64,000 bases of DNA from Floricoccus tropicus (GCF_001832905.1 NZ_MKIR01000024.1:1-64000); one strand, 5' to 3'; shown: positions 26,749 through 37,517, counted from the first letter of the stretch. A program made the numbers and translations. Notes: a model not told the origin generated them from the letters alone.

Positions 26749-29700
26749 GCTTACTAAAGAGCAGAAACAAGCAATCTATGATTCCGGACAAAATATATTG
26801 GTATCAGCCAGTGCAGGTAGTGGTAAAACATTTGTAATGATTGAAAGAATAATCAATAAAATACGTCAAGGCGTAAGCATTAATGATTTATTTATTTCAA
26901 CTTTTACCGTAAAAGCTGCAGAAGAATTGAAGACAAGACTTGATAAAAAATTGAAGGCCGAACGACGTAATACAAGTGATATAGTAGAACGTCAGAAATT
27001 TACAAGAGCTTTACAAGAACTCGAGAATGCTCATATTGGAACAACAGACTCATATACAAACTTCTTACTTAAAGAATATTACTATACAATTGATCTTGAT
27101 CCTAACTTTAGATTAATGGTTGATAAGGCAGAACAAGACTTACTAAAAGAAGAAGTTTTTAATGAGATGTTTGAATCTTACTTGGCAGCGGATGAGAAAA
27201 TAGAAAATTCATTAAAAGTGTCAACTGGTAACTTTACAGCCTTGTCAAAAAACTATTCAAATGATAGAAACACAAATGGATTCAGAGAAGTAATTTATCA
27301 AATTCATTCATTTGCTGAGAGTACTGAAAATCCATTAGAGTGGTTAAAAAATGATTTTTTAACTGCTAGTAAACTATATAAAAGTAGTGAGGATTTACCA
27401 TCTGATTTAATTGATGATGTAAAGTCAGATTTGTATATGTTTATACGTTTAATGGAAACTTCATCAGAGAATGGGCTTTTTTCTGGGAAAGCTGCCAAGG
27501 AAAATTCTGAGAATTTTTTAGCACAAGAACCTTTACTTTTGAAATTATTAGAAGAAAGAAAGATTGCGAAATTTGCTGAAGAATTTTCAGCTATGAAATT
27601 AGATTTTCGTTTTGGTAGATCAAAAGATGAAGTCATGGTTGAATTACAAAATGAATTTAAAAAAGTCAAATCATTATTGGTAGGTAGTCCTTCAAGTCCT
27701 GGATCAATTCGTAAGTTTACTAATTCCTTTAAACATGCGAATTTGATAGAGGAATATTCTGATATGTCATATCAGTTAATGCAGGATCTACAGAAGGTAT
27801 CAATATATTTTTATAAAATATATTTAGAGAGAAAGTTACAAGAAAATACTTTGGAATATGCGGATATTAATCATTTGGCATTAAAGATTTTAAAAGAAAA
27901 TGAAGAAATTCGTTTACACTTTGTTGACAAGTATAATGAAGTAATGATTGATGAATATCAAGATGCTAATAGGGTACAAGAAGCACTATATCAATTAATT
28001 TCTAACGGCCATAATCTATTTATGGTTGGTGATATAAAGCAGTCAATTTACAGTTTCAGACAGGCTGATCCACAGTTATTTTTATCAAAGTATATTGCAT
28101 ATCAGAGTGATGATGCTGATGGTGAATTAATAAGACTTAAGGAAAATTTTAGAAGTAGAACAGAGGTTCTTAATTTCACCAATAATTTCTTCAAGAGTAT
28201 AATGGATAAAAACTTGGGAGAAATGGAATACGGATCAGAGGAAAAATTAGTATTCGGTTCAAATGAATTTCCTAAGGATGAGGAGGTTGACAGCTACCCA
28301 GAACTTTTGCTTTTTTATGATAAGGAGGCTGGAAGTTATAATACTGATGAAAATGAATTTGTTAGTCAAAATGAGCTTCTTGTTACTGCAGAGAAAATAA
28401 AAGAACTTGTAAAATCAGGTGTAAAGTATGATGATATTGTAATCTTGGTGAGAAGTAAATCCCATAATAATGAGATTGAAGATACGCTAACTAATCTTGG
28501 TATACCTATCGTTTTAGATGAGGGAAGAAATAATTATCTTGAATCTATGGAAGTTAAAATCATGCTCGAAACTTTACGAGCCATTGACAATCCTTTACAA
28601 GATGTCTCTTTCGTGGCACTTATTAATTCACCTATGTTCAATTTTAACGAAGATGATTTGATGCGTATCTCTTTACAAGACAAAAAATTACCTTTTTACA
28701 GAAAATATCAACTTGCATTAAATGGTTTGGGGGAAAAATCTGAACTTATTAGCCAAGCTTTGCGTCAAAAGCTAGAGGACTTTAATGATAAGTTTTCGAA
28801 TTGGATAGAGATGGCAAATAAGGTTAGTTTACATAATTTAATTTGGAAAATTTATCAAGATACATATTATTATGAGTATGTTGGTGCCATGAATAATGGT
28901 GCATTGAGACAGGCAAATTTACAAGCTTTGTCAACAAGAGCAAATGATTTTGAAAACAATGGTTACAAGGGTCTTTACCGTTTTGTTAAGATGATTGATA
29001 ACTTTTTAGAACAAAATAATGATCTTGCAAGTGTAAATGTTGAACTACCTGAAAATGCAGTAAGGGTTATGACCATCCATAAAAGTAAAGGTCTAGAGTT
29101 TGATTATGTTTTCCTTTTAAATTTACAAGTAAAATTTCAACAACGTGATCTAACATCTAAATTAATCTTATCTCGTGAAAACGGTGCTGGTACTCAGATG
29201 ATTGTTGATATGAAAGATAAGGTGGAAACAGACTTCCCGTATGCTTTAGTCAGTATGGAAACTGTTCCATATATTGTAAATCGTAATGATAAGCTTAAGG
29301 CCTCATTATCAGAGGAAATGAGAGTTCTTTACGTTGCCTTTACCAGAGCTGTAAAGAAACTATATATGGTAGGTAGTGTAAAAGGTAAGACTCCATTTGC
29401 AAAGTATGACAATTCTGTACTTGAAGATGGTATGTTAGATGTGAAGTCAAGGAAAAATGCCAAGTCATATCAAGATTGGTTGCTTAGTTTATTAAGTGCA
29501 AAAGAGGAAGAAAACTTTACTGACGCACTTGAAAGCAAAGAATTTATTTCAAATAAATTGAAGTTAGCATTTAAATTATTTGATAATGAAATGCCAATTA
29601 TAGAGGAGCAGTCTACTATTCTCGATCAAGAAGAAAATAAAGTATTTGAAGAGTTTAAAGAAGAAATAACAATATTTGATAACGAGACTCTTGTTGCTGA

Positions 29701-30394
29701 TAAAGTTAGGGAAGCTAGAAGAATATTAGATTCAACTGATGAAGTCAATTCTAAGTATGCAAAAGCAATTGAACTTCCAACAATTCAAACACCAAGTCAA
29801 ATTAAAAAGCGCTATGAAAAAATAATTGATATTGATGGGATTACACAAGATAATTCTAGATCAAATGGTAAATTTGAATTATCTCGCTCGGATTCTGTGT
29901 CAGCAGCTGAGTTAGGTAGTGCAACTCATGAACTAATGCAGCAGGTTAACCTTGATGATACTAGCATGGAAGGTTTGACAATAGCTTTACAGAAGGTATC
30001 TGCTAGAAATTCTGTAAAAGAAAAAATAAATTTGGAAAAAATATCCAATTTATTTGATACTGAACTTGGAAAATTAATGATTGCTAATCAAGATAAGTTA
30101 ACTCGTGAAGCGCCATTCTCAATGCTTAAAACAGATAGTGAATCGAAAGAACAGTATTTGATACGTGGTATCGTTGATGGATTTTTGAAATTTGATGATA
30201 AGATAATTCTTTTCGATTATAAGACAGATAGGTTTACACGTGATTCACAAGTTTTAGAAATTGAAAAAAGGTATGAAGTTCAAATGAATCTTTATGCTGA
30301 AGCCCTAACTATGAGTTACGGTATTGATCAGATTGAAAAGTATTTAATTCTATTGGGCGGAACAAAGGGCATTATTGTCCGTAAACTACCTTAA
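26735..30394 (+). CDS. rexA: ATP-dependent helicase/nuclease subunit A (RexA/AddA)
   Basis: 1219 residues. It is a UvrD-family 3'-5' helicase with a C-terminal nuclease. Q-motif TKEQKQAI and Walker A ASAGSGKT (25-32) are at the start. Motif II is VMIDEYQDANRVQE, motif III MVGDIKQSIYSFRQADP, and motif V AVRVMTIHKSKGLEFDYVF. The motif VI region is EEMRVLYVAFTRA. The nuclease motif ILFDYKTDRF is near residue 1165. GAGGAG lies upstream inside rexB. The 14-base overlap with rexB supports joint translation. Confidence 0.96.
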   Translation: MTEIKLTKEQKQAIYDSGQNILVSASAGSGKTFVMIERIINKIRQGVSINDLFISTFTVKAAEELKTRLDKKLKAERRNTSDIVERQKFTRALQELENAHIGTTDSYTNFLLKEYYYTIDLDPNFRLMVDKAEQDLLKEEVFNEMFESYLAADEKIENSLKVSTGNFTALSKNYSNDRNTNGFREVIYQIHSFAESTENPLEWLKNDFLTASKLYKSSEDLPSDLIDDVKSDLYMFIRLMETSSENGLFSGKAAKENSENFLAQEPLLLKLLEERKIAKFAEEFSAMKLDFRFGRSKDEVMVELQNEFKKVKSLLVGSPSSPGSIRKFTNSFKHANLIEEYSDMSYQLMQDLQKVSIYFYKIYLERKLQENTLEYADINHLALKILKENEEIRLHFVDKYNEVMIDEYQDANRVQEALYQLISNGHNLFMVGDIKQSIYSFRQADPQLFLSKYIAYQSDDADGELIRLKENFRSRTEVLNFTNNFFKSIMDKNLGEMEYGSEEKLVFGSNEFPKDEEVDSYPELLLFYDKEAGSYNTDENEFVSQNELLVTAEKIKELVKSGVKYDDIVILVRSKSHNNEIEDTLTNLGIPIVLDEGRNNYLESMEVKIMLETLRAIDNPLQDVSFVALINSPMFNFNEDDLMRISLQDKKLPFYRKYQLALNGLGEKSELISQALRQKLEDFNDKFSNWIEMANKVSLHNLIWKIYQDTYYYEYVGAMNNGALRQANLQALSTRANDFENNGYKGLYRFVKMIDNFLEQNNDLASVNVELPENAVRVMTIHKSKGLEFDYVFLLNLQVKFQQRDLTSKLILSRENGAGTQMIVDMKDKVETDFPYALVSMETVPYIVNRNDKLKASLSEEMRVLYVAFTRAVKKLYMVGSVKGKTPFAKYDNSVLEDGMLDVKSRKNAKSYQDWLLSLLSAKEEENFTDALESKEFISNKLKLAFKLFDNEMPIIEEQSTILDQEENKVFEEFKEEITIFDNETLVADKVREARRILDSTDEVNSKYAKAIELPTIQTPSQIKKRYEKIIDIDGITQDNSRSNGKFELSRSDSVSAAELGSATHELMQQVNLDDTSMEGLTIALQKVSARNSVKEKINLEKISNLFDTELGKLMIANQDKLTREAPFSMLKTDSESKEQYLIRGIVDGFLKFDDKIILFDYKTDRFTRDSQVLEIEKRYEVQMNLYAEALTMSYGIDQIEKYLILLGGTKGIIVRKLP

Positions 30395-30472
30395 CTAAGT
30401 GTCTGAAAAATTGCTTTTTTAACCATTATATAGTAGAATTATTAGTGCTAAAAATTTGAGGAGGCTTTGTAA

Positions 30473-30670
30473 ATGTATGATTTAGGTGATTTTGTTGAAA
30501 TGAAAAAACCTCATGCTTGTACGATAAAATCGACAGGTAAGAAGGCTAATCGCTGGGAGATCATAAGACTTGGTGCAGATATAAAGATTGAATGTACTAA
30601 TTGCAATCATATAGTTATGATGAACCGCCGTGATTTTGAGAAGAAATTAAGTAAAGTTTTAGATAAGTAA
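30473..30670 (+). CDS. DUF951 small protein
   Basis: 65 residues, matching the DUF951 family: YDLGDFVEMKKPHACT at the start, a central WEIIRLGADIKI, and a conserved Cys pair in ECTNCNHIVMM. The Cys4-like arrangement is incomplete (C19, C42, C45). The gene commonly sits just upstream of ychF in Firmicutes, as here. GAGGAGG lies eight bases before the ATG. The function is not established. Confidence 0.85.
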   Translation: MYDLGDFVEMKKPHACTIKSTGKKANRWEIIRLGADIKIECTNCNHIVMMNRRDFEKKLSKVLDK

Positions 30671-30703
30671 ATTAAAATAAAGTATAGTAAATAGGAGAAA
30701 ACA

Positions 30704-31822
30704 ATGGCTTTAACAGCTGGTATCGTAGGTTTACCAAATGTAGGTAAATCAACACTTTTTAATGCAATAACTCAAGCAGGTGCAGAGGCTGCAAACTATC
30801 CTTTCGCAACAATTGATCCAAACGTTGGAATGGTTGAAGTTCCAGATGAACGTTTACAAAAATTGACTGAACTTGTAAAACCAAAGAAAACAGTTCCAAC
30901 TACTTTCGAGTTTACTGATATTGCAGGTATCGTTAAAGGAGCAAGTAAAGGAGAAGGTCTTGGTAATAAATTCCTAGCTAATATCCGTGAAGTTGATGCT
31001 ATCATCCACGTTGTACGTGCTTTTGATGATGAAAATGTAATGCGTGAACAAAACCGTGATGCAGAATTTGTTGACCCTATGGCTGATATTGATACAATCA
31101 ATTTAGAGCTAATCTTAGCTGACCTTGAGTCTGTAAATAAACGTTATGCAAGAGTAGAAAAAGTTGCTCGTACTACTAAAGACAAAGATGCTATTGCAGA
31201 ATTTGCTGTTCTTGAAAAAATTAAACCGGTTCTTGAAGATGGAAAATCAGCAAGAACAATCGAATTTAATGAAGATGAGCAAAAAGTTGTTAAGCAATTA
31301 TTTCTATTAACTACAAAACCTGTATTATACGTAGCAAATGTTTCTGAAGATGAAGTTTCTGATCCAGATGCAATTGAATATGTAAATCAAATTCGTGATT
31401 TTGCAGCAACTGAGAATGCTGATGTAGTTGTTATTTCAGCAAGAGTTGAAGAAGAAATTGCAATGCTTGATGAAGATGAAGAAAAAGTAGAGTTTCTTGA
31501 AGCAATTGGTTTAACAGAATCAGGTGTAGATAAGCTTACAAAAGCTGCTTATCATTTACTAGGTCTTGGAACATACTTTACAGCTGGTGAAAAAGAAGTT
31601 CGTGCATGGACTTTCAAACGTGGAATTAAAGCTCCACAAGCAGCAGGTATTATCCATTCTGACTTTGAAAAAGGTTTTATCAGAGCAGTTACGATGTCTT
31701 ATGATGATCTTTTACAATATGGTAGCGAACGTGCTGTAAGAGAAGCAGGTCGTTTACGTGAAGAAGGTAAAGAATATATTGTCCAAGATGGCGATATTAT
31801 GGAATTTAGATTCAACGTCTAA
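30704..31822 (+). CDS. ychF: Ribosome-binding ATPase YchF
   Basis: 372 residues, full length. It is an Obg-family P-loop protein that prefers ATP and binds ribosomes. G1 GLPNVGKST is near 9-17, the G3 region TDIAGIVKGAS near 68-78, and the altered G4 LYVANVSEDE near 205. A helical coiled-coil insert (about 130-195) and the C-terminal TGS domain follow (FTAGEKEVRAWTFKRG, then GIIHSDFEKGFIRA). Context ychF-pth-mfd is typical. It ends at a strong terminator before pth. Confidence 0.97.
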   Translation: MALTAGIVGLPNVGKSTLFNAITQAGAEAANYPFATIDPNVGMVEVPDERLQKLTELVKPKKTVPTTFEFTDIAGIVKGASKGEGLGNKFLANIREVDAIIHVVRAFDDENVMREQNRDAEFVDPMADIDTINLELILADLESVNKRYARVEKVARTTKDKDAIAEFAVLEKIKPVLEDGKSARTIEFNEDEQKVVKQLFLLTTKPVLYVANVSEDEVSDPDAIEYVNQIRDFAATENADVVVISARVEEEIAMLDEDEEKVEFLEAIGLTESGVDKLTKAAYHLLGLGTYFTAGEKEVRAWTFKRGIKAPQAAGIIHSDFEKGFIRAVTMSYDDLLQYGSERAVREAGRLREEGKEYIVQDGDIMEFRFNV

Positions 31823-31840
31823 AACAGTTAATAAATATAG

Positions 31841-31866
31841 GGTTTACACTTGTGTAAACCTTTTTT
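31841..31866 (+). terminator. ychF terminator
   Basis: GGTTTACAC pairs with GTGTAAACC around a two-base loop and is followed by six T residues. Confidence 0.85.
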
Positions 31867-31888
31867 GAAATTTATAGGTAGGTAAGAA

Positions 31889-32461
31889 ATGACAAAAATG
31901 ATAGTTGGTCTGGGAAATCCAGGTGATAAATATACAGATACTAAACATAATATAGGATTTATGGCTCTTGATATGCTTGCACAGGAATATGGAGTTAGCT
32001 TTACACGTGATAAAACTTTTATCGCAGATACTGCATCTACTTTTATTAATGGTGAAAAAGTTTATTTAGTAAAACCTGTTACTTTTATGAATGAATCTGG
32101 TAAGTCAGTTGGTCCATTACTTTCATATTATGGTTTGGATAATTCAAATTTATTGGTTATCTATGATGATCTTGATATGGAAGTTGGTAAGGTAAGACTT
32201 AGACAAAAAGGGTCTGCTGGTGGTCATAATGGAATTAAGAGTATTATTGCTCATACTGGTGATTCTAATTTTAATCGTATAAAAGTCGGTATTGGTAGAC
32301 CGAAAAATGGTATGAAGGTAACAAGTCATGTATTGAGTAAATTTGATGTTGATGATCAAGCATCAGTTAAACAAGGCCTAGATAAAGCTGTTCAAGCTAG
32401 TGATGACATTGTTCGAACAAATGATTTTGTTGCTGCTATGAACAAATATAATGGTAAATAA
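31889..32461 (+). CDS. pth: Peptidyl-tRNA hydrolase
   Basis: 190 residues, standard length. It hydrolyses peptidyl-tRNAs released prematurely from ribosomes. Diagnostic motifs: [20 protein letters not shown] with catalytic His in [19 protein letters not shown], the Asp of [16 protein letters not shown], and [12 protein letters not shown]. The gene lies immediately before mfd. GGTAGGTAAG precedes the ATG. Confidence 0.97.
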   Translation: MTKMIVGLGNPGDKYTDTKHNIGFMALDMLAQEYGVSFTRDKTFIADTASTFINGEKVYLVKPVTFMNESGKSVGPLLSYYGLDNSNLLVIYDDLDMEVGKVRLRQKGSAGGHNGIKSIIAHTGDSNFNRIKVGIGRPKNGMKVTSHVLSKFDVDDQASVKQGLDKAVQASDDIVRTNDFVAAMNKYNGK

Positions 32462-32462
32462 T

Positions 32463-35400
32463 ATGAACATTATTGATTTATTAAATGAGGATAGAAATTT
32501 ACAGGCTTGGGAATCAAGGTTTACAACCTTGTCAAGAACACTACTTTTGGGATTATCTGGAAGTATTAAGAGTCTTGTTATGGCCAATGCCTATGATAAT
32601 GATCCTGACAAATATATATTAATCACAGATACCCAGTATCATGCTAGTGAACTTTTTGACGAGTTGGGAAATTTACTTGGTGAAGATAAAGTAGTTCAAT
32701 ATTTTTCTGATGACAATGTATATGCTGATTACGCTATTGCTAGTAAAGATAGGGTCACATATAGGCTGGAAGCCTTGGAATTTCTAATTGATCCTAAACG
32801 TACAGGATTCTTTATTACACCTCTTTTGAGCCTAAGAGAGCTACTACCTTCAGTAGAAAATTTTAAAGGTGCTTATCAGGAAATTAAAGTTGGTCAGGAA
32901 GTAGATTTAGATAGTCTTGCTGATCAGCTTGGTCATATTGGATATGAAAGAACCCAGAGGGTTATGACTCCTGGGGAATTTTCACGTCGTGGGGATATTT
33001 TAGATTTATATTCTCTTGATGCAGAGTATCCTGTAAGAATTGAATTCTTTGGGGACGAAATAGATGGTATAAGGTATTTTGATGTTGAGACACAAAGATC
33101 AGTTGAACAACTTGATTCTTTGGTTATTAAACCTGCAAATGACTTTATTCTATCTGATGAAGAATTTGATAGAGGTGTAAAGAAACTTTACAAGATAATT
33201 GATAAAAGTGATGATGATATCTTCAAGTCATATCTTGAAGAAGTAGTTTCAGCAGCATCAAATAGATACTATCATCAAGATTTACGTAAATTTGCTGAAT
33301 TCTTTTATAAGAAAGAAACGACTTTATTTGATTATTTTCCCAAGAATGTTCAATTTTTCTTAGATGATTTCCAAAAAATAAATGAAATGAATAATAAAAT
33401 TAGTCTTGAATTAGCTGATTTTATATTGAGTGAAAAAAATCTAGGACGTTATGTTGAAGGCCAAAAATATTTAGCAGATAATTTTTCAAAGGTTAGAAAT
33501 TATAAACCATCTTCTTTCTTTTCTAATTTCCAAAAAGGTTTGGGAAATTTAAGATTTGATGCAATATATAATTTTAATCAACATAGTATGCAAGACTTTT
33601 TTGGACAACTTGGACTTTTAAAAGCTGAAATTGACCGATTTGTAAAAAATGAAAATACAGTTGTTATTGTAGCTACTCCTGAAAAATATGGTAAAATGCT
33701 TCAATCTTTACAAGATGTTGACATTAAATTTACAGAAACCAAAGAATATGATATTAAAAATAAAGAGGTCAATCTGATCTCTTCTACAGCTATTAGTAAA
33801 GGCTTCAATTTCTTAGATGACAAGCTAGTTGTCATAACTGAACAGGAAATTTTTGGTAAGGTAAGAAAGAAAAGAATTCGCCGATCTAATAATATTTCAA
33901 ATGCTGAGCGTCTAAAGGACTACAACGAGCTTGAGATTGGTGATTATGTTGTACATAAGAACCATGGTATTGGTAAGTATATGGGAATTGAGACCATTGA
34001 AGTTGGTGGTATTCATAGAGACTACTTGACCATCCAATATCAAAATTCTGATAGAATTTCAGTTCCTGTTGATCAACTGGACATGCTGACAAAATACACA
34101 GCTAGTGAAGGTAAAGCTCCAAAAATCAATAAACTTAATGATGGTCGATGGAAACGTACAATGCGTACTGTCAATAAGCAGGTTGAAGATATCTCTGAGG
34201 ATTTAATAAAACTTTATGCTCTTCGTCAAAGTCAAAAAGGATATGCATTTTCAAAAGATGACGATAACCAATTAGAGTTTGATAATAACTTTGCTTATGC
34301 AGAGACTGAAGATCAATTGAGAAGTATTGCTGAAATCAAGAAAGACATGGAAAAAGAACGTCCTATGGACCGTCTTTTAGTTGGAGATGTTGGGTTTGGT
34401 AAAACTGAGGTTGCTATGCGTGCAGCCTTCAAAGCAGTGAATGATCATAAACAAGTAGCAGTTCTGGTACCTACTACTGTACTTGCTGAACAACACTATT
34501 CAACAATGCTTGAACGTTTTAGCGAATTTGGTGTTGAAATTGCAGTGCTTTCACGTTTCCAAACTAAATCACAACAAAAAGATATCCTTGATAAACTTAA
34601 AAAGGGAAGAATAGATATCATAGTTGGAACACATCGAATTCTTTCAAAGGACGTTGAATTTTTCGACCTAGGTCTAATGATTATTGACGAAGAACAACGC
34701 TTTGGTGTAAAGCATAAGGAAAGATTAAAAGAACTTAAGTCACAGGTTGATGTATTGACTCTAACGGCGACACCAATACCAAGAACTTTACACATGTCAA
34801 TGCTTGGTATACGAGATCTTTCAGTTATTGAAACACCTCCAACCAACCGTTACCCAGTTCAAACTTATGTAATGGAGACAAACTATGGTGTAGTTCGTGA
34901 TGCATCTTTACGTGAAATAAGTCGGGGTGGACAAATATTCTACCTTTACAATCGTGTTGACACTATTGAGCAAAAAGTGGCCCAATTATCAGAATTAATT
35001 CCTGAAGCACGTATTGGATATGTGCATGGTCAAATGAATGAAGTACAACTTGAAGATACTTTACTTGATTTTGTAAATGGTGAATATGATATGTTGGTTA
35101 CAACAACAATCATTGAAACAGGTGTTGATATCCCTAACGCAAATACCCTCTTTGTCGAGGCTGCAGATTACATGGGACTTTCACAACTTTACCAATTAAG
35201 AGGGCGTGTAGGTCGTAGTAATCGTATAGCCTATGCATATTTTATGTACGATCCAGATAAGCAGTTATCAGAAGTTAGCGAGAAACGCTTGGATGCCATT
35301 AAAGGCTTCACAGAGCTTGGTAGCGGCTTTAAAATTGCTATGCGTGACCTTTCTATCCGAGGAGCTGGTAACCTATTAGGAGCTGAACAATCAGGCTTTA

Positions 35401-36020
35401 TTGAAAGTGTCGGGTTCGACCTATATTCACAACTATTGGAAGAGTCAGTTAATAGTCGCCTTGGTAGAGGAAATAGTAAGAAAACAAGTAATGCTGAAAT
35501 TAACGTTGGTATTGATGCATTCATTCCAAGCGATTATATCACTGATGAAAGACAAAAAATTGAGATTTACAAGCGCATACGTGAAATTGATAGCAGAAAA
35601 TACTATGAAAACCTTCAAGATGAGCTTATTGACCGTTTTGGAGAATATCCAGATGCAGTCGCCTTCTTGTTAGAGATTGGTTTACTCAAGTACTATGCTG
35701 ATAACGCCTTGGTTGATAGAATGGTTAAACAAAAAGATACAATTGTTTACACCATGTCTATGGCAGCAAAAAATGTTTACCTTCCTCAAGATTATTTTGA
35801 TGCCTTATCAAAAACTGATCTTCCTGTTAAATTAGGTGAGGAATCAGGAGTTATGGTTCTTCGTTTCGATATAAAAAATAGAAGTGATGCTAATTACCTG
35901 TCTGAACTTATTAGATTTACAGAAAGACTTAGTGAAATCAGAGATGAAAAAGATTCGCTTAAGAAAGTCTCCCAAGAAGAAAATGAATTAGAAGAGACAT
36001 CAGAGGATGGAAATGATTAG
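32463..36020 (+). CDS. mfd: Transcription-repair coupling factor Mfd
   Basis: About 1185 residues. It releases RNA polymerase stalled at lesions and recruits UvrA. UvrB-homology region is at the N-terminus (YADYAIASKDRVTYRLEALEF). The CarD-like RNA-polymerase-interaction domain is at about 485-550 (LEIGDYVVHKNHGIGKYMG). RecG-type helicase motifs include Walker A GDVGFGKT near 640 and DEEQRFG near 741. The C-terminal UvrA-binding TRCF domain follows. The start is placed at ATG 32463 (MNIIDLL), matching the streptococcal form; ATG 32451 overlaps pth. Neither has a strong ribosome binding site, which suggests coupling to pth. Confidence 0.97.
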   Translation: MNIIDLLNEDRNLQAWESRFTTLSRTLLLGLSGSIKSLVMANAYDNDPDKYILITDTQYHASELFDELGNLLGEDKVVQYFSDDNVYADYAIASKDRVTYRLEALEFLIDPKRTGFFITPLLSLRELLPSVENFKGAYQEIKVGQEVDLDSLADQLGHIGYERTQRVMTPGEFSRRGDILDLYSLDAEYPVRIEFFGDEIDGIRYFDVETQRSVEQLDSLVIKPANDFILSDEEFDRGVKKLYKIIDKSDDDIFKSYLEEVVSAASNRYYHQDLRKFAEFFYKKETTLFDYFPKNVQFFLDDFQKINEMNNKISLELADFILSEKNLGRYVEGQKYLADNFSKVRNYKPSSFFSNFQKGLGNLRFDAIYNFNQHSMQDFFGQLGLLKAEIDRFVKNENTVVIVATPEKYGKMLQSLQDVDIKFTETKEYDIKNKEVNLISSTAISKGFNFLDDKLVVITEQEIFGKVRKKRIRRSNNISNAERLKDYNELEIGDYVVHKNHGIGKYMGIETIEVGGIHRDYLTIQYQNSDRISVPVDQLDMLTKYTASEGKAPKINKLNDGRWKRTMRTVNKQVEDISEDLIKLYALRQSQKGYAFSKDDDNQLEFDNNFAYAETEDQLRSIAEIKKDMEKERPMDRLLVGDVGFGKTEVAMRAAFKAVNDHKQVAVLVPTTVLAEQHYSTMLERFSEFGVEIAVLSRFQTKSQQKDILDKLKKGRIDIIVGTHRILSKDVEFFDLGLMIIDEEQRFGVKHKERLKELKSQVDVLTLTATPIPRTLHMSMLGIRDLSVIETPPTNRYPVQTYVMETNYGVVRDASLREISRGGQIFYLYNRVDTIEQKVAQLSELIPEARIGYVHGQMNEVQLEDTLLDFVNGEYDMLVTTTIIETGVDIPNANTLFVEAADYMGLSQLYQLRGRVGRSNRIAYAYFMYDPDKQLSEVSEKRLDAIKGFTELGSGFKIAMRDLSIRGAGNLLGAEQSGFIESVGFDLYSQLLEESVNSRLGRGNSKKTSNAEINVGIDAFIPSDYITDERQKIEIYKRIREIDSRKYYENLQDELIDRFGEYPDAVAFLLEIGLLKYYADNALVDRMVKQKDTIVYTMSMAAKNVYLPQDYFDALSKTDLPVKLGEESGVMVLRFDIKNRSDANYLSELIRFTERLSEIRDEKDSLKKVSQEENELEETSEDGND

Positions 36021-37485
36021 GCGCTTGAAGGGAATTAATATTTTAATAATTTCTAGTTTGATTGGAAAAATATTATCAGCCCTTTACCGCTTTCCTTATC
36101 AAAATATTGTAGGTGATTTAGGATTTTATGCATACCAGCAAGTTTATCCATTTTATGCCATAATCACAACATTAAGTTTGACAGCTTTGCCTAATTTTCT
36201 TTCCAGCCTATTAAATACATCTGATACAAGTGAAGAAGATGAAAGTCAATTCTTCCAAGTTACTTTGATAATATCTTTAGTAAGTTTCATTATTTTAACG
36301 GTTTTATCAATACCTCTTGCAAGAGCCATGGGAACGGAAAAACTAGCAACTTCCCTGATATGTTCAATAACTCCCTTATTGTTAGTTCCTTTTCTCTCTC
36401 TTTACAGAGGTGTAAAGCAGAGTCAGTTGGACATGACCACAACAGCAATATCACAGGTTCTTGAGCAAACAATCAGAGTTACAATGATTATTCTTGCAGC
36501 TTTAACATTTTTAGTTATTGATGAAGATGTTTACAGAGTATCATCACTAGCAATGCTAGGTAGTTTTCTAGCTGGTCTTGTAACTTTGATATATTTAATA
36601 TCAAAATCTGATATTAAATTTAAAAATCTTTTTAAAGATTTTACTAATGTAAAGGCGAAGTTTACAATCATAAAAAGATTTGGATTATCTTCTCTAGTGT
36701 TTGTTTTCTTCATGATTTATATGCTTATTATGCAGCTTATAGATGTCTTCACTGTAAAAGATGCATTAGTAGCTAGTGGTATTTCAAGTGACCAAGCAGA
36801 GATTCTGAAAGGAATATATGATCGAGGTCAACCATTTTTACAATTAGGTCTAGTTTTTGTAACCTCAATATTTACAAATGCATTGCCAAGACTTACACTT
36901 GATAAAAGTGAGAAAAAAATAAAAAATATTTTTGATTTAACTGTATACCTTTCAATCACATTAACAGTTGGTTTGATGATCTTACTCCCACAAATGAATC
37001 AAGTTTTATTTAAGAGTAATAGTCAAAGTACAGCTTTAATAATCTTTGTTAGTCAGGTTGCCTTAATAGGAATTGTTCAATTTTATCATCACCTATTATT
37101 TCTTGAAGGACGAAATAAACAATCAGGAATTATCCTTATCATAGGTTTGGTTCTTAAAATTTTCCTTAGCCCCCTTTTAACAAGGGAAATGGGGTTAAGT
37201 GGTGCTAGTCTATCTAGTGTCATAAGCATATCATTTATTCTGATAGCTTATATCCTCGTTAGTAAAAAATTCCCAGCTCAAATATTCAATTTAAGATTTA
37301 TTATTTCCCTAATTTTAATGGCTGCAACTTTAATGATTGGATCAAATATGTTCCACGTGGAACACCGTTTTATGCAATTAATTAAGTTAGTAATTATAAG
37401 TGTAGTTTCTGCAGGAGTCTTCCTTCTATCTGCCAAGAAATTAAAAGCCTTCTCAAATGATTTGTGGGAAGAATTGGGATTATAA
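36013..37485 (+). CDS. MOP-superfamily lipid-linked polysaccharide flippase (YabM/MurJ-like)
   Basis: About 490 residues with 12-14 membrane segments. It starts RRLKGINILIISSLIGKILS and continues ALYRFPYQNIVGDLGFYAYQ, as in the SpoVB/YabM/YtgP branch of flippases that move lipid-linked wall precursors. It overlaps the mfd end. Start 36013 is preferred since AGAGG lies six bases upstream, with ATG 36007 as alternative. In Bacillus the same slot after mfd (and spoVT) is yabM. A perfect palindromic parS site is embedded near the 3' end (37349-37364), encoding MFHVEH. The exact substrate is not determined. Confidence 0.82.
   Translation: MIRRLKGINILIISSLIGKILSALYRFPYQNIVGDLGFYAYQQVYPFYAIITTLSLTALPNFLSSLLNTSDTSEEDESQFFQVTLIISLVSFIILTVLSIPLARAMGTEKLATSLICSITPLLLVPFLSLYRGVKQSQLDMTTTAISQVLEQTIRVTMIILAALTFLVIDEDVYRVSSLAMLGSFLAGLVTLIYLISKSDIKFKNLFKDFTNVKAKFTIIKRFGLSSLVFVFFMIYMLIMQLIDVFTVKDALVASGISSDQAEILKGIYDRGQPFLQLGLVFVTSIFTNALPRLTLDKSEKKIKNIFDLTVYLSITLTVGLMILLPQMNQVLFKSNSQSTALIIFVSQVALIGIVQFYHHLLFLEGRNKQSGIILIIGLVLKIFLSPLLTREMGLSGASLSSVISISFILIAYILVSKKFPAQIFNLRFIISLILMAATLMIGSNMFHVEHRFMQLIKLVIISVVSAGVFLLSAKKLKAFSNDLWEELGL
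37349..37364. promoter_or_regulatory. parS: parS site inside the flippase gene
   Basis: TGTTCCACGTGGAACA is a perfect 16-base palindrome and a known-type parS variant (TGTTNCACGTGNAACA). It lies about 15 kb to the right of the origin, inside coding sequence. Confidence 0.88.
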
Positions 37486-37486
37486 G

Positions 37487-37517
37487 AAAAAAAGTTGAGA
37501 GAAGTCTCAACTTTTTA
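37487..37517. terminator. Bidirectional terminator between flippase and XRE gene
   Basis: AAAAAGTTGAGA pairs with TCTCAACTTTTT around a short GAAG loop. It serves convergent genes, and the XRE gene's stop codon lies at its edge. Confidence 0.8.
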
